Of a stretch of DNA of 64,000 bases, positions 46,170 to 55,370 are shown piece by piece; within the stretch, counting starts at the first letter, position 1, and each line of letters begins with the position of its first letter. The stretch lies in the NCBI RefSeq assembly GCF_003573545.1, contig NZ_QWET01000006.1:248001-312000 (forward strand), read 5' to 3'. Position numbers and translations under genes: made by a program. The notes beneath the pieces are model-generated. The model did not search any database. It saw only the letters and a list, made by a program, of their open reading frames with translations, and was not told the DNA's origin. Origin of the DNA: Mariniphaga sediminis (GTDB lineage Bacteria > Bacteroidota > Bacteroidia > Bacteroidales > Prolixibacteraceae).

Positions 46170-47615
46170 TTATTCACTATACCCCGGATTTTGTTCCAGT
46201 AACTCGTTTAATTCCAAATCAACTTCAGGGATTGGGAATAAATAATCATCCTCACTAAAATTGGCCAGGTAATCGGGCCGGGTTGTTACTTCATCCAGTA
46301 TCCTTTTCCGGCAGATGTCAAACCAGCGGTCGCCATTTTCGAAAACCAGTTCCCAGCTTCTTTCCTGTATCACTGCCTCATCAAATTCTGTTTGCGACAT
46401 AGAGGTGGTCATTTTGGGATGCAAAGGGTTTTCAACGTACCCGTTTGCCCTGTCGATCACTTGATTGACAGCATCTACCGCTTGCTGGGTAGGCCCGCCG
46501 TTGGCCATATTGGCCGCTTCGGCATAAATTAAAAGCACATCGGCATATCGAATTATTGGCCAGTTAGCTGTTGATGCGTATCCGTTGAAATCATCCAATG
46601 AAATGTAAAAGAAGAATTTTTTACAAAATGGCGTTTGTTCCGGGAAATCAGAATAATGCGTTCCATTCCATTCGGTCATAAGATAAGCATCTTTTCTTGC
46701 CTGTGCCGGCCAGCTTTTTTCGAAAGTGGTGTCTATTGCAGCATCGCCCCAACCGCCATCACCATACACCGAAGGAGCCCAAATCTGAGGATCGGTAGTT
46801 TTATCATCAGAGGTAGAATTGTACCCCCACATCATTTCCGGTCCGTATTCGTTTTCCGGTTTGAAAACATCAACGACATCCGTAACTAACCAATATTTAC
46901 CTGATTCCATAACTTCCCGGGCCATCTGCTCTGCTTTTTGGTAGTTCGAGGTTTCATTTAAAGGGAATGTAGCCATGGTTAGGTAAACCTTTGCCAATAT
47001 ACCTTTTGCAGCTCCCTGGGTTGGTTTGCCGGGTGCGTCGGGCCAGGACAAGGGAAGTTTTGATGCGGCAAATGTCAAGTCACTCACGATTAAACTATAC
47101 ACATCAGAAACTGAAGACCTTGGCATCGGGTTGGAAATCGGGTCCGGCGATTCATCCGTAATTAACGGAACTCCACCAAACATCCGTACCAACATAAAAT
47201 AATTGTGGGCACGTAAAAACATTCCCTGGGCAAGCAGCCTGTCAATCGTTTCCTGATCTTCGCCTTTTACACGTCCTGCTTTGATTGCCGCAATTGCGCC
47301 ATTGATACTTTGAATGGATGCGTAATGAACATTCCAAAGCCCATCTCCATTATCGGCGCCAATATTTAAGTTTCCTCCAACAAACTGGTCGTCATGGCGG
47401 AAAGGGTTATAACCATAACCATAGCCAGACCAATAGTCCCATAGGTGATTTAAGGATGCCGCGTAAGAAGCCTCGACCTGTGCAGCCGAACTTGAGAAAG
47501 TTTCAGGAGAAACAAAACTAAAAGGTTGTTCATCTAAATTTTTACACGAAAAACCTGTAAAAAAGACGGATAGAAGTAAAGCACAACGCAGTGCGAAATT
47601 TATATTTTTTTTCAT
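46170..47615 (-). CDS. SusD/RagB-type glycan-binding lipoprotein (module 3)
   Basis: The 481-residue protein carries a lipobox (FFTGFSC, Cys24), then KNLDEQPFSFVSPETFSSS, the common SusD N-terminal pattern. The helical middle reads MFLRAHNYFMLVRMFGGVPLI with the AKGILAKVYLTMA segment, and the C-terminal SusD domain reads RYADVLLIYAEAANMA and ERSWELVFENGDRWFDICRK. It belongs to the classic SusD_RagB group and differs from the SusD-like_2 type of module 2. It pairs with the SusC gene 11 bp upstream. The ligand is unknown. Confidence 0.97.
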   Translation of the reverse strand: MKKNINFALRCALLLSVFFTGFSCKNLDEQPFSFVSPETFSSSAAQVEASYAASLNHLWDYWSGYGYGYNPFRHDDQFVGGNLNIGADNGDGLWNVHYASIQSINGAIAAIKAGRVKGEDQETIDRLLAQGMFLRAHNYFMLVRMFGGVPLITDESPDPISNPMPRSSVSDVYSLIVSDLTFAASKLPLSWPDAPGKPTQGAAKGILAKVYLTMATFPLNETSNYQKAEQMAREVMESGKYWLVTDVVDVFKPENEYGPEMMWGYNSTSDDKTTDPQIWAPSVYGDGGWGDAAIDTTFEKSWPAQARKDAYLMTEWNGTHYSDFPEQTPFCKKFFFYISLDDFNGYASTANWPIIRYADVLLIYAEAANMANGGPTQQAVDAVNQVIDRANGYVENPLHPKMTTSMSQTEFDEAVIQERSWELVFENGDRWFDICRKRILDEVTTRPDYLANFSEDDYLFPIPEVDLELNELLEQNPGYSE

Positions 47616-47626
47616 GATAAAACAGT

Positions 47627-50600
47627 TTAGAATGAAACATCAATTCCGAAAGTGAATGTTTTCGCAGTGGGGTAATTACTCAGGTCAACACCGATCTGGG
47701 CATCGTTTCTATTGTATGCACTCACTTCAGGATCGTATCCTGAATAATCTGTAAGAGTAATCAGATTGGTAGCGCTTATATATAATTTCGCACTGCCCAG
47801 GCCAATTTTTTGTGTTAAGCCGGCAGGAATGTTATAAGCCAGTACGATATTCTTAAGCCTGACATAAGAGCCATCTTCAACCCACCGCTGCAAACGTTCG
47901 GAATCTCCACTTCCCAGATTAATTGTACTAACAAGGGCCGCATCCATCCTGGTTTTTTCATCAATAAAAGCGGGTACATCCGTGTTTTGGTTTTCAGGAG
48001 TCCAACGGTCAAGTAACCGTGCACTTGTTCCTTCACTTCCTCTCTCAAGACGTATTCTTCCCTGGTTAAATATATCGTTTCCTTTCGAGCCTTGTATAAG
48101 GATAGTCATATCGAAGTTTTTATATGACAAGCTATTAGTCCATCCAAAAATGAAGTTCGGCATAGAGTTCCCGATAATTTTTATGTCTTCTGTATTAATT
48201 TTACCGTCTGCATTCGTATCCGTGTATTTAATATCGCCAGGCAGCTGCCCGAATTTTGCAGCCTGAGTTGCTTCACTTTCTTTCCAGGTGCCCTCGGTTC
48301 CGTATCCATACATTTGGCCAAACGGCTCGCCAACGCGCAGCTGCATAAAACCATTTTTAAGACTATACCCGCCATAAGTTGTTCGAAACCTCAACGTTTC
48401 ATTTTCACCTAAATCCAGTACTTTATTCCGGTTCCATGAAATATTAAACCCGGTATTCCATCTAAAAGCTCCCACGAAAGGATCGCCGGTGATTGATAAT
48501 TCGACCCCTTTGTTTTCCACAGAACCAACATTGTCGATAACACTTCTAAGCCCGGTATATCTTGGTAAGGTGCGATTTAAAAGTAAGTCTTCTGTCTTTT
48601 TCTTATATATATCAACAGTAGTAGATAACCGTCCTTTGAAAATGCTTGCATCCAAACCAACGTTAAGCTGCGTTGTACTTTCCCACTTAAGGTTTGGATT
48701 GGCGGCGCTGGCAATTCTGAACCCTAAATTTGTTGAGCTCCCCCCGTTGTATGGGTAGTCGGAACCGGATTCCATTCTGGCAATTGTTTCATACGGGCTA
48801 ATTGCCTGGTTTCCTGTAATCCCCCAGCTTCCTCTAAATTTCAGGTTTGTAAACAGGTTTAAATTCTGAACAAAGGGTTCTTTAGACACCCTCCATGCGA
48901 GAGAGGCAGATGGGAAATACCCCCATTTATTGTTTTTTCCAAACACAGATGAACCATCCGCACGGTAGCTCGCTGTTAGCATATATTTATCGGCATAAGC
49001 ATAGTTAACCCTGCCTAAATAGGAGTTAATCACCCTTTCAGAAACACTTGAATATTTAGACGAAATTTCATCTGCTCCGCCTAAATCATTTATTCCGGTC
49101 TGGTCAACGGTAAACTTTGAGGCCACTAAACCGGAACCCTGATATTTATCGTACTGTTGCTCTGCAACAGCTATTGCCGTTAACTTATGAGTACTATTAA
49201 AGGTTTTATCGTAGGAAAGAATATTCGAATTTTGATAATGCGAATTTACTTGTTCGGTGAGAGTACCATATCCCACAACCCCTCCAACGGGTTTACCTTC
49301 CCAGGTTTTGCTGTTGTAGTAACTCTTATCATTAACATTGGAAATAGCTGCTCCTCCCGAAATTTTCAATTTCAACCCATCAATAATTTCATATTCAATG
49401 TATGTATTGACATTATTTCTGATGGTGTGATTCTGGATATCGGGCTCCACAGTTGCAGCCAGCGGATTCCAGGTGTCGTACGCTCCATATCCAACCGGGT
49501 GGCTATTGTAATTTCCGTTGGCATCGTAAGGAGGCGTTGTAGGATCCCAGCGGGGGGCAATGTTTACCGCCTGCCCCAGAAAACTTAATGCAGTCCCGCC
49601 GCCATAAGGAGGAGAACTTCCAAATTCTTTTGAACCTCCCCAATTCAATTCAAAGCTCACCTTTTCAGTAATGTCAGCGCTAAAGTTTGCCCGAAGCGTA
49701 AAACGCTCGTATTCAGAATTCAGCAAAATCCCTTGTTGATCCAGGTATCCCCCGGATACCATATATCGCATATTTTCCGTTCCTCCCCCCATCGACAATT
49801 GATGATTTTGGATTGGAGCTATCCGGTATATTTCATCCTGCCAATCGGTTCCGCCGGTTCTTTCCAGTTCCTGAATTTGCTGTTCCGTAAAAATGGGCAC
49901 CGGGGTTCCCGACCCGTTTTGGGTGGCTCTAAATGCATTACGTGTCCTAGCATAATCAGCAGCCCCCATTATATCAAGCTTAGATCGAATAGACTGGGAA
50001 CCGTAACTATAACTGTAGTTAATGGTGGGTTTCCCTTTTTTACCCCTTTTGGTTGTAACCAGGATTACCCCATTTGCCCCCATCGATCCGTAAATGGCAG
50101 TAGCAGAAGCATCTTTCAAAATCTCTAATGATTCAATATCATTGGGATTAATTGAATTAAGGTTTCCACCTTGCAGTCCATCAATTACCACCAGGGCATT
50201 ATTCCCTCCATTGATTGAGTTCATCCCCCTGACACGGATGGTTGTTTGTGCACCGGGAGCACCGGCAGTATTCAATACCAAAACACCGGAAGCACGTCCC
50301 TGCAAAGCCTGGTCGACCCGTTGCATGGGCATTTGCGTAAGTTCATCTCCTTTTACCGAACTTACAGAACCAGTAATGTCACTTTTCTTTTGAGTGCCAT
50401 AACCTATGGCAATAACTTCTTCAATACCAATTGTACTTTCATACATTACCAGGTTGATATTGGTTTTTCCTGAAACATTAACTTCCTGCGTTTCCATGCC
50501 CATAAAGGAAAACTGAAGAACATCCCCTTCTGCAACATCAGATAAAGTGTATTTTCCTTCAGCATTTGTAATGGTTCCCTGTGTGCTTCCTTTGACTATA

Positions 50601-51082
50601 ATTGTCACACCTGGCAAAGGCAAACCATTCCTGTCTGTCACCTTTCCGGAAATTTCCTTTTTCTGTTGAACAGCATCCTCTATAACAGACACACTGGGCA
50701 CCCTTACTTTTTCTTCTTTGGATACTCCAATAACTATTTGTCTGTTATTTATAAAATAGATGTTATTGGTACCTGCAAATAACTTATCCAAAATGGATTC
50801 AATTTTCTCATTTTTAACATGGACAGAAACTTTTCTATCTAAATCTATTTGCTGTTTCTGATAGAAAAAAATGAATTCACTTTGTTCTTCAATCTCAGAA
50901 ATTATTTCCCGAATTGTTTTGTTTTCCAATTCTAAAGAAAATTTAGTTACCTGAGAATAGGAATTGGAACTAACAGCAACTGTAGTGCTTAAAATGATAA
51001 GAAACAGAATTAAACGCATAATTTGCATTACTTTAGAGAGATAAACATACAGTTCTCCCCATGGTTTTAGCATTTTTTTCAT
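47627..51082 (-). CDS. SusC-like TonB-dependent transporter (module 3)
   Basis: The 1151-residue protein has a basic leader and a signal (LILFLIILSTTVAVSS), an STN domain (about 50-105; LENKTIREIISEIEEQSEF), and a carboxypeptidase-regulatory-like domain (about 145-220; SGKVTDRNGLPLPGVTIIV). A TonB-box-like EEVIAIGYGTQKKSD follows, then the plug (RASGVLVLNTAGAPGAQTT, GSMGANGVILVTTKRGK). The barrel ends with TFGIDVSF and the usual terminal Phe. Glycan import with SusD across the outer membrane, and signalling to the FecR of this module through STN, follow from the family. It starts 109 bp after fecR, past a strong terminator. Confidence 0.97.
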   Translation of the reverse strand: MKKMLKPWGELYVYLSKVMQIMRLILFLIILSTTVAVSSNSYSQVTKFSLELENKTIREIISEIEEQSEFIFFYQKQQIDLDRKVSVHVKNEKIESILDKLFAGTNNIYFINNRQIVIGVSKEEKVRVPSVSVIEDAVQQKKEISGKVTDRNGLPLPGVTIIVKGSTQGTITNAEGKYTLSDVAEGDVLQFSFMGMETQEVNVSGKTNINLVMYESTIGIEEVIAIGYGTQKKSDITGSVSSVKGDELTQMPMQRVDQALQGRASGVLVLNTAGAPGAQTTIRVRGMNSINGGNNALVVIDGLQGGNLNSINPNDIESLEILKDASATAIYGSMGANGVILVTTKRGKKGKPTINYSYSYGSQSIRSKLDIMGAADYARTRNAFRATQNGSGTPVPIFTEQQIQELERTGGTDWQDEIYRIAPIQNHQLSMGGGTENMRYMVSGGYLDQQGILLNSEYERFTLRANFSADITEKVSFELNWGGSKEFGSSPPYGGGTALSFLGQAVNIAPRWDPTTPPYDANGNYNSHPVGYGAYDTWNPLAATVEPDIQNHTIRNNVNTYIEYEIIDGLKLKISGGAAISNVNDKSYYNSKTWEGKPVGGVVGYGTLTEQVNSHYQNSNILSYDKTFNSTHKLTAIAVAEQQYDKYQGSGLVASKFTVDQTGINDLGGADEISSKYSSVSERVINSYLGRVNYAYADKYMLTASYRADGSSVFGKNNKWGYFPSASLAWRVSKEPFVQNLNLFTNLKFRGSWGITGNQAISPYETIARMESGSDYPYNGGSSTNLGFRIASAANPNLKWESTTQLNVGLDASIFKGRLSTTVDIYKKKTEDLLLNRTLPRYTGLRSVIDNVGSVENKGVELSITGDPFVGAFRWNTGFNISWNRNKVLDLGENETLRFRTTYGGYSLKNGFMQLRVGEPFGQMYGYGTEGTWKESEATQAAKFGQLPGDIKYTDTNADGKINTEDIKIIGNSMPNFIFGWTNSLSYKNFDMTILIQGSKGNDIFNQGRIRLERGSEGTSARLLDRWTPENQNTDVPAFIDEKTRMDAALVSTINLGSGDSERLQRWVEDGSYVRLKNIVLAYNIPAGLTQKIGLGSAKLYISATNLITLTDYSGYDPEVSAYNRNDAQIGVDLSNYPTAKTFTFGIDVSF

Positions 51083-51122
51083 AAATTTGTTCGATTTTTA
51101 TTTATAACAATAAGGATTACTT

Positions 51123-51160
51123 AAAAACCGGGATTTGTTTTGCCGCTCATCCCGGTTTTT
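51123..51160 (-). terminator. Strong terminator between fecR and susC (module 3)
   Basis: AAAAACCGGGAT (51123-51134) and ATCCCGGTTTTT (51149-51160) form a perfect 12-bp stem with a 14-nt loop. On the minus strand the stem ends in a T run, as in an intrinsic terminator. It should separate sigma-fecR transcription from susCD. Confidence 0.8.
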
Positions 51161-51191
51161 TATTTAGTTACATAAGTTTATATCATAGGCA

Positions 51192-52370
51192 TTACTCTTT
51201 TATTTTAATTACTATATTATTTTCTCGCTTTTGAATTTCAAATGGAATAGAAAACGAAATATTCTCAAGTACCTGGTGCAGCTCTTCTGCTAAATCGAGT
51301 TTCCCTGTAAACAATGTTTTCTTCCCGTTTCCTTCTACAATTATTTTTTGATTATAAAATCGCTCCAGTTTTTTCAGAACTTCGCTAATGGTTTCATCTT
51401 CAAACATGAGATAGCCATTTATCCAGGAAGAATACAATTCGATATTCACTTTATCTTTCTCGATCAAACGGTCTTCTTTATTGTACGTTATGCGTTCTCC
51501 GGGATTAAGATCAATTTCGCGGGCAAAAGTTTTGTTCTCTTTAGCCGACACTTTCCCTGAAAGTAAAATGGTTTGGGAAGTTTGATCCCCCGGATAGGAA
51601 GTTACGTTAAAACGTGTACCGGTTACTTTAATCCTCATATCCGAAATGATGACATGAAAAGGCTGCGAAGGATTGGATGTAACATCAAAAAATGCTTCTC
51701 CTGATAAATATACTTCGCGCTTATCATCCTCAAAACGGGAAGAATATAATAACTGGCTTCCTGCATTTAGCCAAACAGTTGTTCCATCGGCCAATGTAAC
51801 TTTCGATTGTTTCCCGTATGGAACAATCAATCGGTTCGGTTCAGCATCTCTTGTATTCTCATTGTTTTTCAGCAGCCTGTCATTTACCCGTATTTCTTCC
51901 CCTTTTTTACCGTAAACAATCTCTGAATGATCGGAGTCTATTTTTATTTCTTCCCCATTATCCAAAATAAGCTTGGTTTCAGTGTAACCGGTTAATTCAT
52001 TTGTTGGAAGCATAAATTCTGAATTATTCCCGGAAAAATAATACCATACCGAGGCCACCAGAAATATTACTACAATTGATGCCGCAATGCGTAAAAACAA
52101 ATTTGGATGAAAACGTCTTTTCTTTTTGCTTTCATTCAAAATATTTTCCCAGGTTTGTAATTTCCGGATTGGTTCGGTTTTTATTTTTTCATCGTCGAAA
52201 AAGCGAATGAGTTGACGCGCCTTGTCAAAATCCTCCTTACAATCAGGAAATTCCTTTATCATCATCCGATAGTAGTCATCCAGATCTGGTCTTTCATTCC
52301 TTACCCAACCGCAAAAATCGATATTGAGTAAAAAATCTCCGAGTGAATATTTCTTGAAATCTTTTTTCAT
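51192..52370 (-). CDS. FecR-family anti-sigma factor (module 3)
   Basis: The 392-residue protein has the usual parts: cytoplasmic N-terminal domain, membrane helix (about 97-112; LRIAASIVVIFLVASVWYYF), FecR domain with LIVPYGKQSKVTLADGTTVWLNAGSQL, LSGEAFFDV and VTGTRFNVTSY, and a C-terminal DUF4974 part that begins LMFEDETISEVLKKLERFY. A stretch of about 60 residues between helix and FecR core (LTGYTETKLILDNGEEIKID and following) is longer than in the other two FecR proteins here and is typical of a FecR subgroup in the Bacteroidales. It should control the ECF sigma factor encoded 237 bp upstream. Confidence 0.96.
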   Translation of the reverse strand: MKKDFKKYSLGDFLLNIDFCGWVRNERPDLDDYYRMMIKEFPDCKEDFDKARQLIRFFDDEKIKTEPIRKLQTWENILNESKKKRRFHPNLFLRIAASIVVIFLVASVWYYFSGNNSEFMLPTNELTGYTETKLILDNGEEIKIDSDHSEIVYGKKGEEIRVNDRLLKNNENTRDAEPNRLIVPYGKQSKVTLADGTTVWLNAGSQLLYSSRFEDDKREVYLSGEAFFDVTSNPSQPFHVIISDMRIKVTGTRFNVTSYPGDQTSQTILLSGKVSAKENKTFAREIDLNPGERITYNKEDRLIEKDKVNIELYSSWINGYLMFEDETISEVLKKLERFYNQKIIVEGNGKKTLFTGKLDLAEELHQVLENISFSIPFEIQKRENNIVIKIKE

Positions 52371-52607
52371 ACTACATACAATAAGTAGCAGTTAGCTATA
52401 ATACATAGACATTTTTTTACAAAAAAGTCATATTTTTTTCTGTCACATGATACAAGAACAGTCTCAAACAGCTAAATACCAATCCAATAGAATTCCCAAA
52501 TCTTCCAACAGATTAATGTCGTGTGAAAGGTATTTGGTATTCATTCATCACTTTTCTATAATGTCGTTCGATGTGTTATCCTTATAACATATCATTCCGG
52601 AAAAATA

Positions 52608-53234
52608 TCAGGAGAACGATATATTCCGGGACCGCATGAGCATAAAAAAAACAAGATTGGAATATTCACTATTTCCAAATTTCTCTTTTAAACTTTTGAT
52701 TGTTCGGTACAGCAACGTTCTGCAAGATTCGACGCTGATATTCATCAGTTCTGATATCTGAGCATATTCAAACCCACAGTTAAACCGTAAATACAAAGCT
52801 TCTTTTTGTTTATTGGTAAGGTTTTCTTTTACCATATTCAAAAACCTGTCGCGTGTTTCTTCCGTATCTTTCGAAATAACAGTATGCTCAATACTGTATG
52901 TGATATTAAAATTTATTGTGCCCGACTCTGCAACGGGAATCAGCTTCTGAGTCTTTCGTTGCTGATACAATATTTGATTTTTTATGGATTTTAACAGGAA
53001 GAACTTAATATTGTTAATCTGTTTCCCATTCCCTTTATTTCGAATTAAATCCACAAAAATATTTTGAATACAATCTTCAACAAGGTAGCGGTCGGATGAA
53101 TATTTCATGCCGAAATTTAACAGGACATCAAAAAAGTCGAAATATAAAGCGGAAAGTGCTTCCCGATCTCCGTCAATGAATTTTTGCCATATATCCTTAT
53201 AAGAATCATTTTTCGTACTTCCAGACATAGACAT
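52608..53234 (-). CDS. ECF RNA polymerase sigma factor, FecI-like (module 3)
   Basis: The 208-residue protein shows region 2 (REALSALYFDFFDVLLNFGMKY, VEDCIQNIFVDLIRNKGN) and region 4 (NLTNKQKEALYLRFNCGFEY, then ELMNISVESCRTLLYRTIKS). It should activate the susCD genes of module 3 when freed from FecR. Two Met codons near the start (Met1, Met3) are both usable. The gap of 237 bp to fecR is larger than in the other modules and shows no extra gene. Confidence 0.93.
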   Translation of the reverse strand: MSMSGSTKNDSYKDIWQKFIDGDREALSALYFDFFDVLLNFGMKYSSDRYLVEDCIQNIFVDLIRNKGNGKQINNIKFFLLKSIKNQILYQQRKTQKLIPVAESGTINFNITYSIEHTVISKDTEETRDRFLNMVKENLTNKQKEALYLRFNCGFEYAQISELMNISVESCRTLLYRTIKSLKEKFGNSEYSNLVFFMLMRSRNISFS

Positions 53235-53585
53235 ACCTAAAAATTAATGATAAAAACAAAATATTCATTTTACTACCGGTACCATGCAAGTTATATCCCT
53301 GAAAAGTGTTGGTCTTCCAACTAAGGTATAAGTTACATTTTAAATCCCTGAGCGCCAAATTTAATAATTTTTAACATTGAAATTCAGTTTGGCTCGAACG
53401 AATCAAGGGATCCTCCCATAATCCAACTTAGTTTGAATTCGAATCAGAATATGTTGGGGTAAATAATAAGCAGTAAATAAGATTGGGTAGCAGGATTCAA
53501 ATATTGTTTTGATACTAACTGTTATTGATAGGTTAAACTGCATCTTAAAAACCAACTCTCTTTCCCAATATAACAGTCAATACGT
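53235..53585. other. Intergenic region, no gene seen
   Basis: About 350 AT-rich bases between the module 3 sigma gene and the dnaE remnant. I see no coding frame, RNA gene or repeat in it. The sigma gene promoter is presumably close to 53250-53300. Confidence 0.5.
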
Positions 53586-54127
53586 TTTTTATATTTCTCT
53601 CGTAACATAGTAAACGAAGCCCGGCGAAAAGGCGCCACCATCGAACTGCCGTGTGTAAACCACAGCAACAACGCCACATCGTTCGCCCTGTTTCATACTT
53701 CATTCAAAGAATTCGCCCTTTCCCAGCTTCCGTACGAAAAAAATTGAAGATGCCTACGACGAGATCGAACTGGTGGGCTTTCTGGTAAGCATGGATATTT
53801 TCGACATGCTCCAGACCCGTTTCAGAGGGGAAGTACAGGCCAAAAATAATGCATTGTGTAGGGAAAAAGGTGCGGATGGCAGGACGGCTTGTGACTATTA
53901 AATACGTGCGTACAATAAAGAATGAAATAATGCATTTTGGTACCTTCTTCGATTCCACCGGTGAATTTTTTGATACAGTACATTTTCCACAATCATTGAA
54001 GAACTATCCGTTCCGTGGCGACGGTGTTTACCTGATACTGGGCAAAGTGGTGGAAGAGTTCGGATTTCCCTCGCTGGAGGTGAAAAAGATGGCAAAACTG
54101 CCGTACAAGCCCAGCCCCAAAGCCTGA
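53586..54127 (+). pseudogene. dnaE: Remnant of a DNA polymerase III alpha subunit (DnaE-type) gene
   Basis: Three plus-strand frames carry consecutive pieces of the C-terminal half of a DnaE/ImuC-like polymerase. From about 53586 the first frame reads RNIVNEARRKGATIELPCVN, then FKEFALSQLPYEKN and a stop. A +1 slip in an A run near 53740 leads to KIEDAYDEIELVGFLVSMD. A second slip near 53848 leads to RMAGRLVTIKYVRTIKNEIM, FFDTVHFPQSLKNYPFRGDG and EVKKMAKLPYKPSP, the OB-fold end. Between NHSN and KEF many residues of the usual protein are missing, so there is also an internal deletion. The catalytic part is absent. It is a decayed gene with no function expected. Confidence 0.8.
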
Positions 54128-54240
54128 GGTGCTATACATATATTTGGGCAGGCTCTCCCCGCTCCTGCCTTCAAATACTCTAAATTCAACAGAAAATTCA
54201 TAAATTGGGGTATTGCAACTTACATTTATCGTATTGAAAC

Positions 54241-55107
54241 ATGAGCATTACAATTAAAATAACAGGGGCTTCGGGTTATTTGGGAAAAATTATTTCCGGG
54301 GAACTGCATAAAAAGGGTTACGAAGTTTCGGGAATTGACCGTGAATTATTGTACGGGCCTGCAGAAAGGATTGGCGACACAATAAAGAATGCTACCGTTC
54401 TCATTAACCTGGCGGGAGCGCCGGTTTTACAGCGATGGACAGCCAAAAACAAAAAAGAAATTTATGACAGCCGGGTGTTAACAACAGAAAACCTAGTACG
54501 GGCCATTAAAATTCTGCCCCCCGGGAAGCGCCCCCAAAAGGTGATTTCAGCTTCGGCTGTCGGTATTTATATGCCCGGGCACACACATACGGAAATCAGC
54601 CAGAATTTTAACACCGGCTTCTTAGGTCGGGTGGTTACCCATTGGGAGGCTGCGTGGAATAGTCTGCCCGAAAATATCCCGCTCACCATTTTCCGTATTG
54701 CCGTTGTACTGGGAAAAGAGTCGGCGACCATAAAAAAAATGCTGTTGCCTTTGAAATCAGGCCTGGGCGGAAGAATCGGCAGCGGAAAACAGCCTTTCCC
54801 TTTTGTACACGAAAAAGATGTGGCCCGCGCTTTTACATGGGCTGCGGAATCTCCCGGCAGTAATGGTATTTACAACCTGGCTGCGCCTCACCTTATTACC
54901 AACGCAGAATTTACCCGTGCGTTTGCCAAAACGCTTCACCGGCCAGCTATTCTCCCTGTTCCAACGCTGGCATTGCGAATGCTTTTCGGAAAAGCTGCCA
55001 CCATGCTCACAGAAAGTCCCGCTGTTATCCCGGATGCCCTGAAAGCGAAAGACTTTCATTTTCAATATCCCACCATCGAAACAACTTTACAGGAGATTTT
55101 AAAATAG
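54241..55107 (+). CDS. TIGR01777-type NAD(P)-dependent epimerase (SDR39U1-like)
   Basis: The 288-residue protein is a complete atypical SDR. The dinucleotide site GASGYLGKIISGELHKKG is at the N-terminus (about 9-26), followed by ATVLINLAGAPVLQRWTAKNKKEIYDSRV, the family signature. SASAVGIYMPG replaces the active-site Tyr region as in other members, and LGGRIGSGKQPFPFVHEKDVARAF is a hallmark. Related proteins are YfcH and the vertebrate SDR39U1; their substrates are not known. It starts 113 bp after the dnaE remnant and appears to be its own transcription unit. An inverted repeat follows. Confidence 0.92.
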   Translation: MSITIKITGASGYLGKIISGELHKKGYEVSGIDRELLYGPAERIGDTIKNATVLINLAGAPVLQRWTAKNKKEIYDSRVLTTENLVRAIKILPPGKRPQKVISASAVGIYMPGHTHTEISQNFNTGFLGRVVTHWEAAWNSLPENIPLTIFRIAVVLGKESATIKKMLLPLKSGLGGRIGSGKQPFPFVHEKDVARAFTWAAESPGSNGIYNLAAPHLITNAEFTRAFAKTLHRPAILPVPTLALRMLFGKAATMLTESPAVIPDALKAKDFHFQYPTIETTLQEILK

Positions 55108-55260
55108 CCTTTGGTTTTTTAGAATCAGTCAAAAAAGTTGTGGTTCAATTTCGGGATGGATAAAAAAAGGTCGTTTCGCCAATGTAACGTTTGTGGTTAT
55201 TTCAGCAACTTCGGAGCCCTGGTATTCTGCTGGTGACAGGAAATAAGTGAGGTAGCATTA

Positions 55261-55303
55261 AAAATGAATGCTCTTGAGGAGGCACAACGAGTTCATTCAT
55301 TTT
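55261..55303. repeat. Inverted repeat after the SDR gene
   Basis: AAAATGAATG (55261-55270) and CATTCATTTT (55294-55303) are perfect inverted copies, 23 bp apart, about 155 bp after the SDR stop. It may be a weak terminator for that gene or a protein-binding site; nothing decides between these. Confidence 0.4.
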
Positions 55304-55322
55304 AGCGGAACGAATAAAAAAA

Positions 55323-55345
55323 GCCACCCCAAAAAACAGGGTGGC
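55323..55345 (-). terminator. Terminator of the exported TIM-barrel gene
   Basis: GCCACCC (55323-55329) and GGGTGGC (55339-55345) form a GC-rich stem. On the minus strand it is followed by a T run, giving a standard intrinsic terminator 26 bp after the stop at 55371. Confidence 0.78.
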
Positions 55346-55370
55346 CATGTAAGGTGAAAGAATTATAAAA

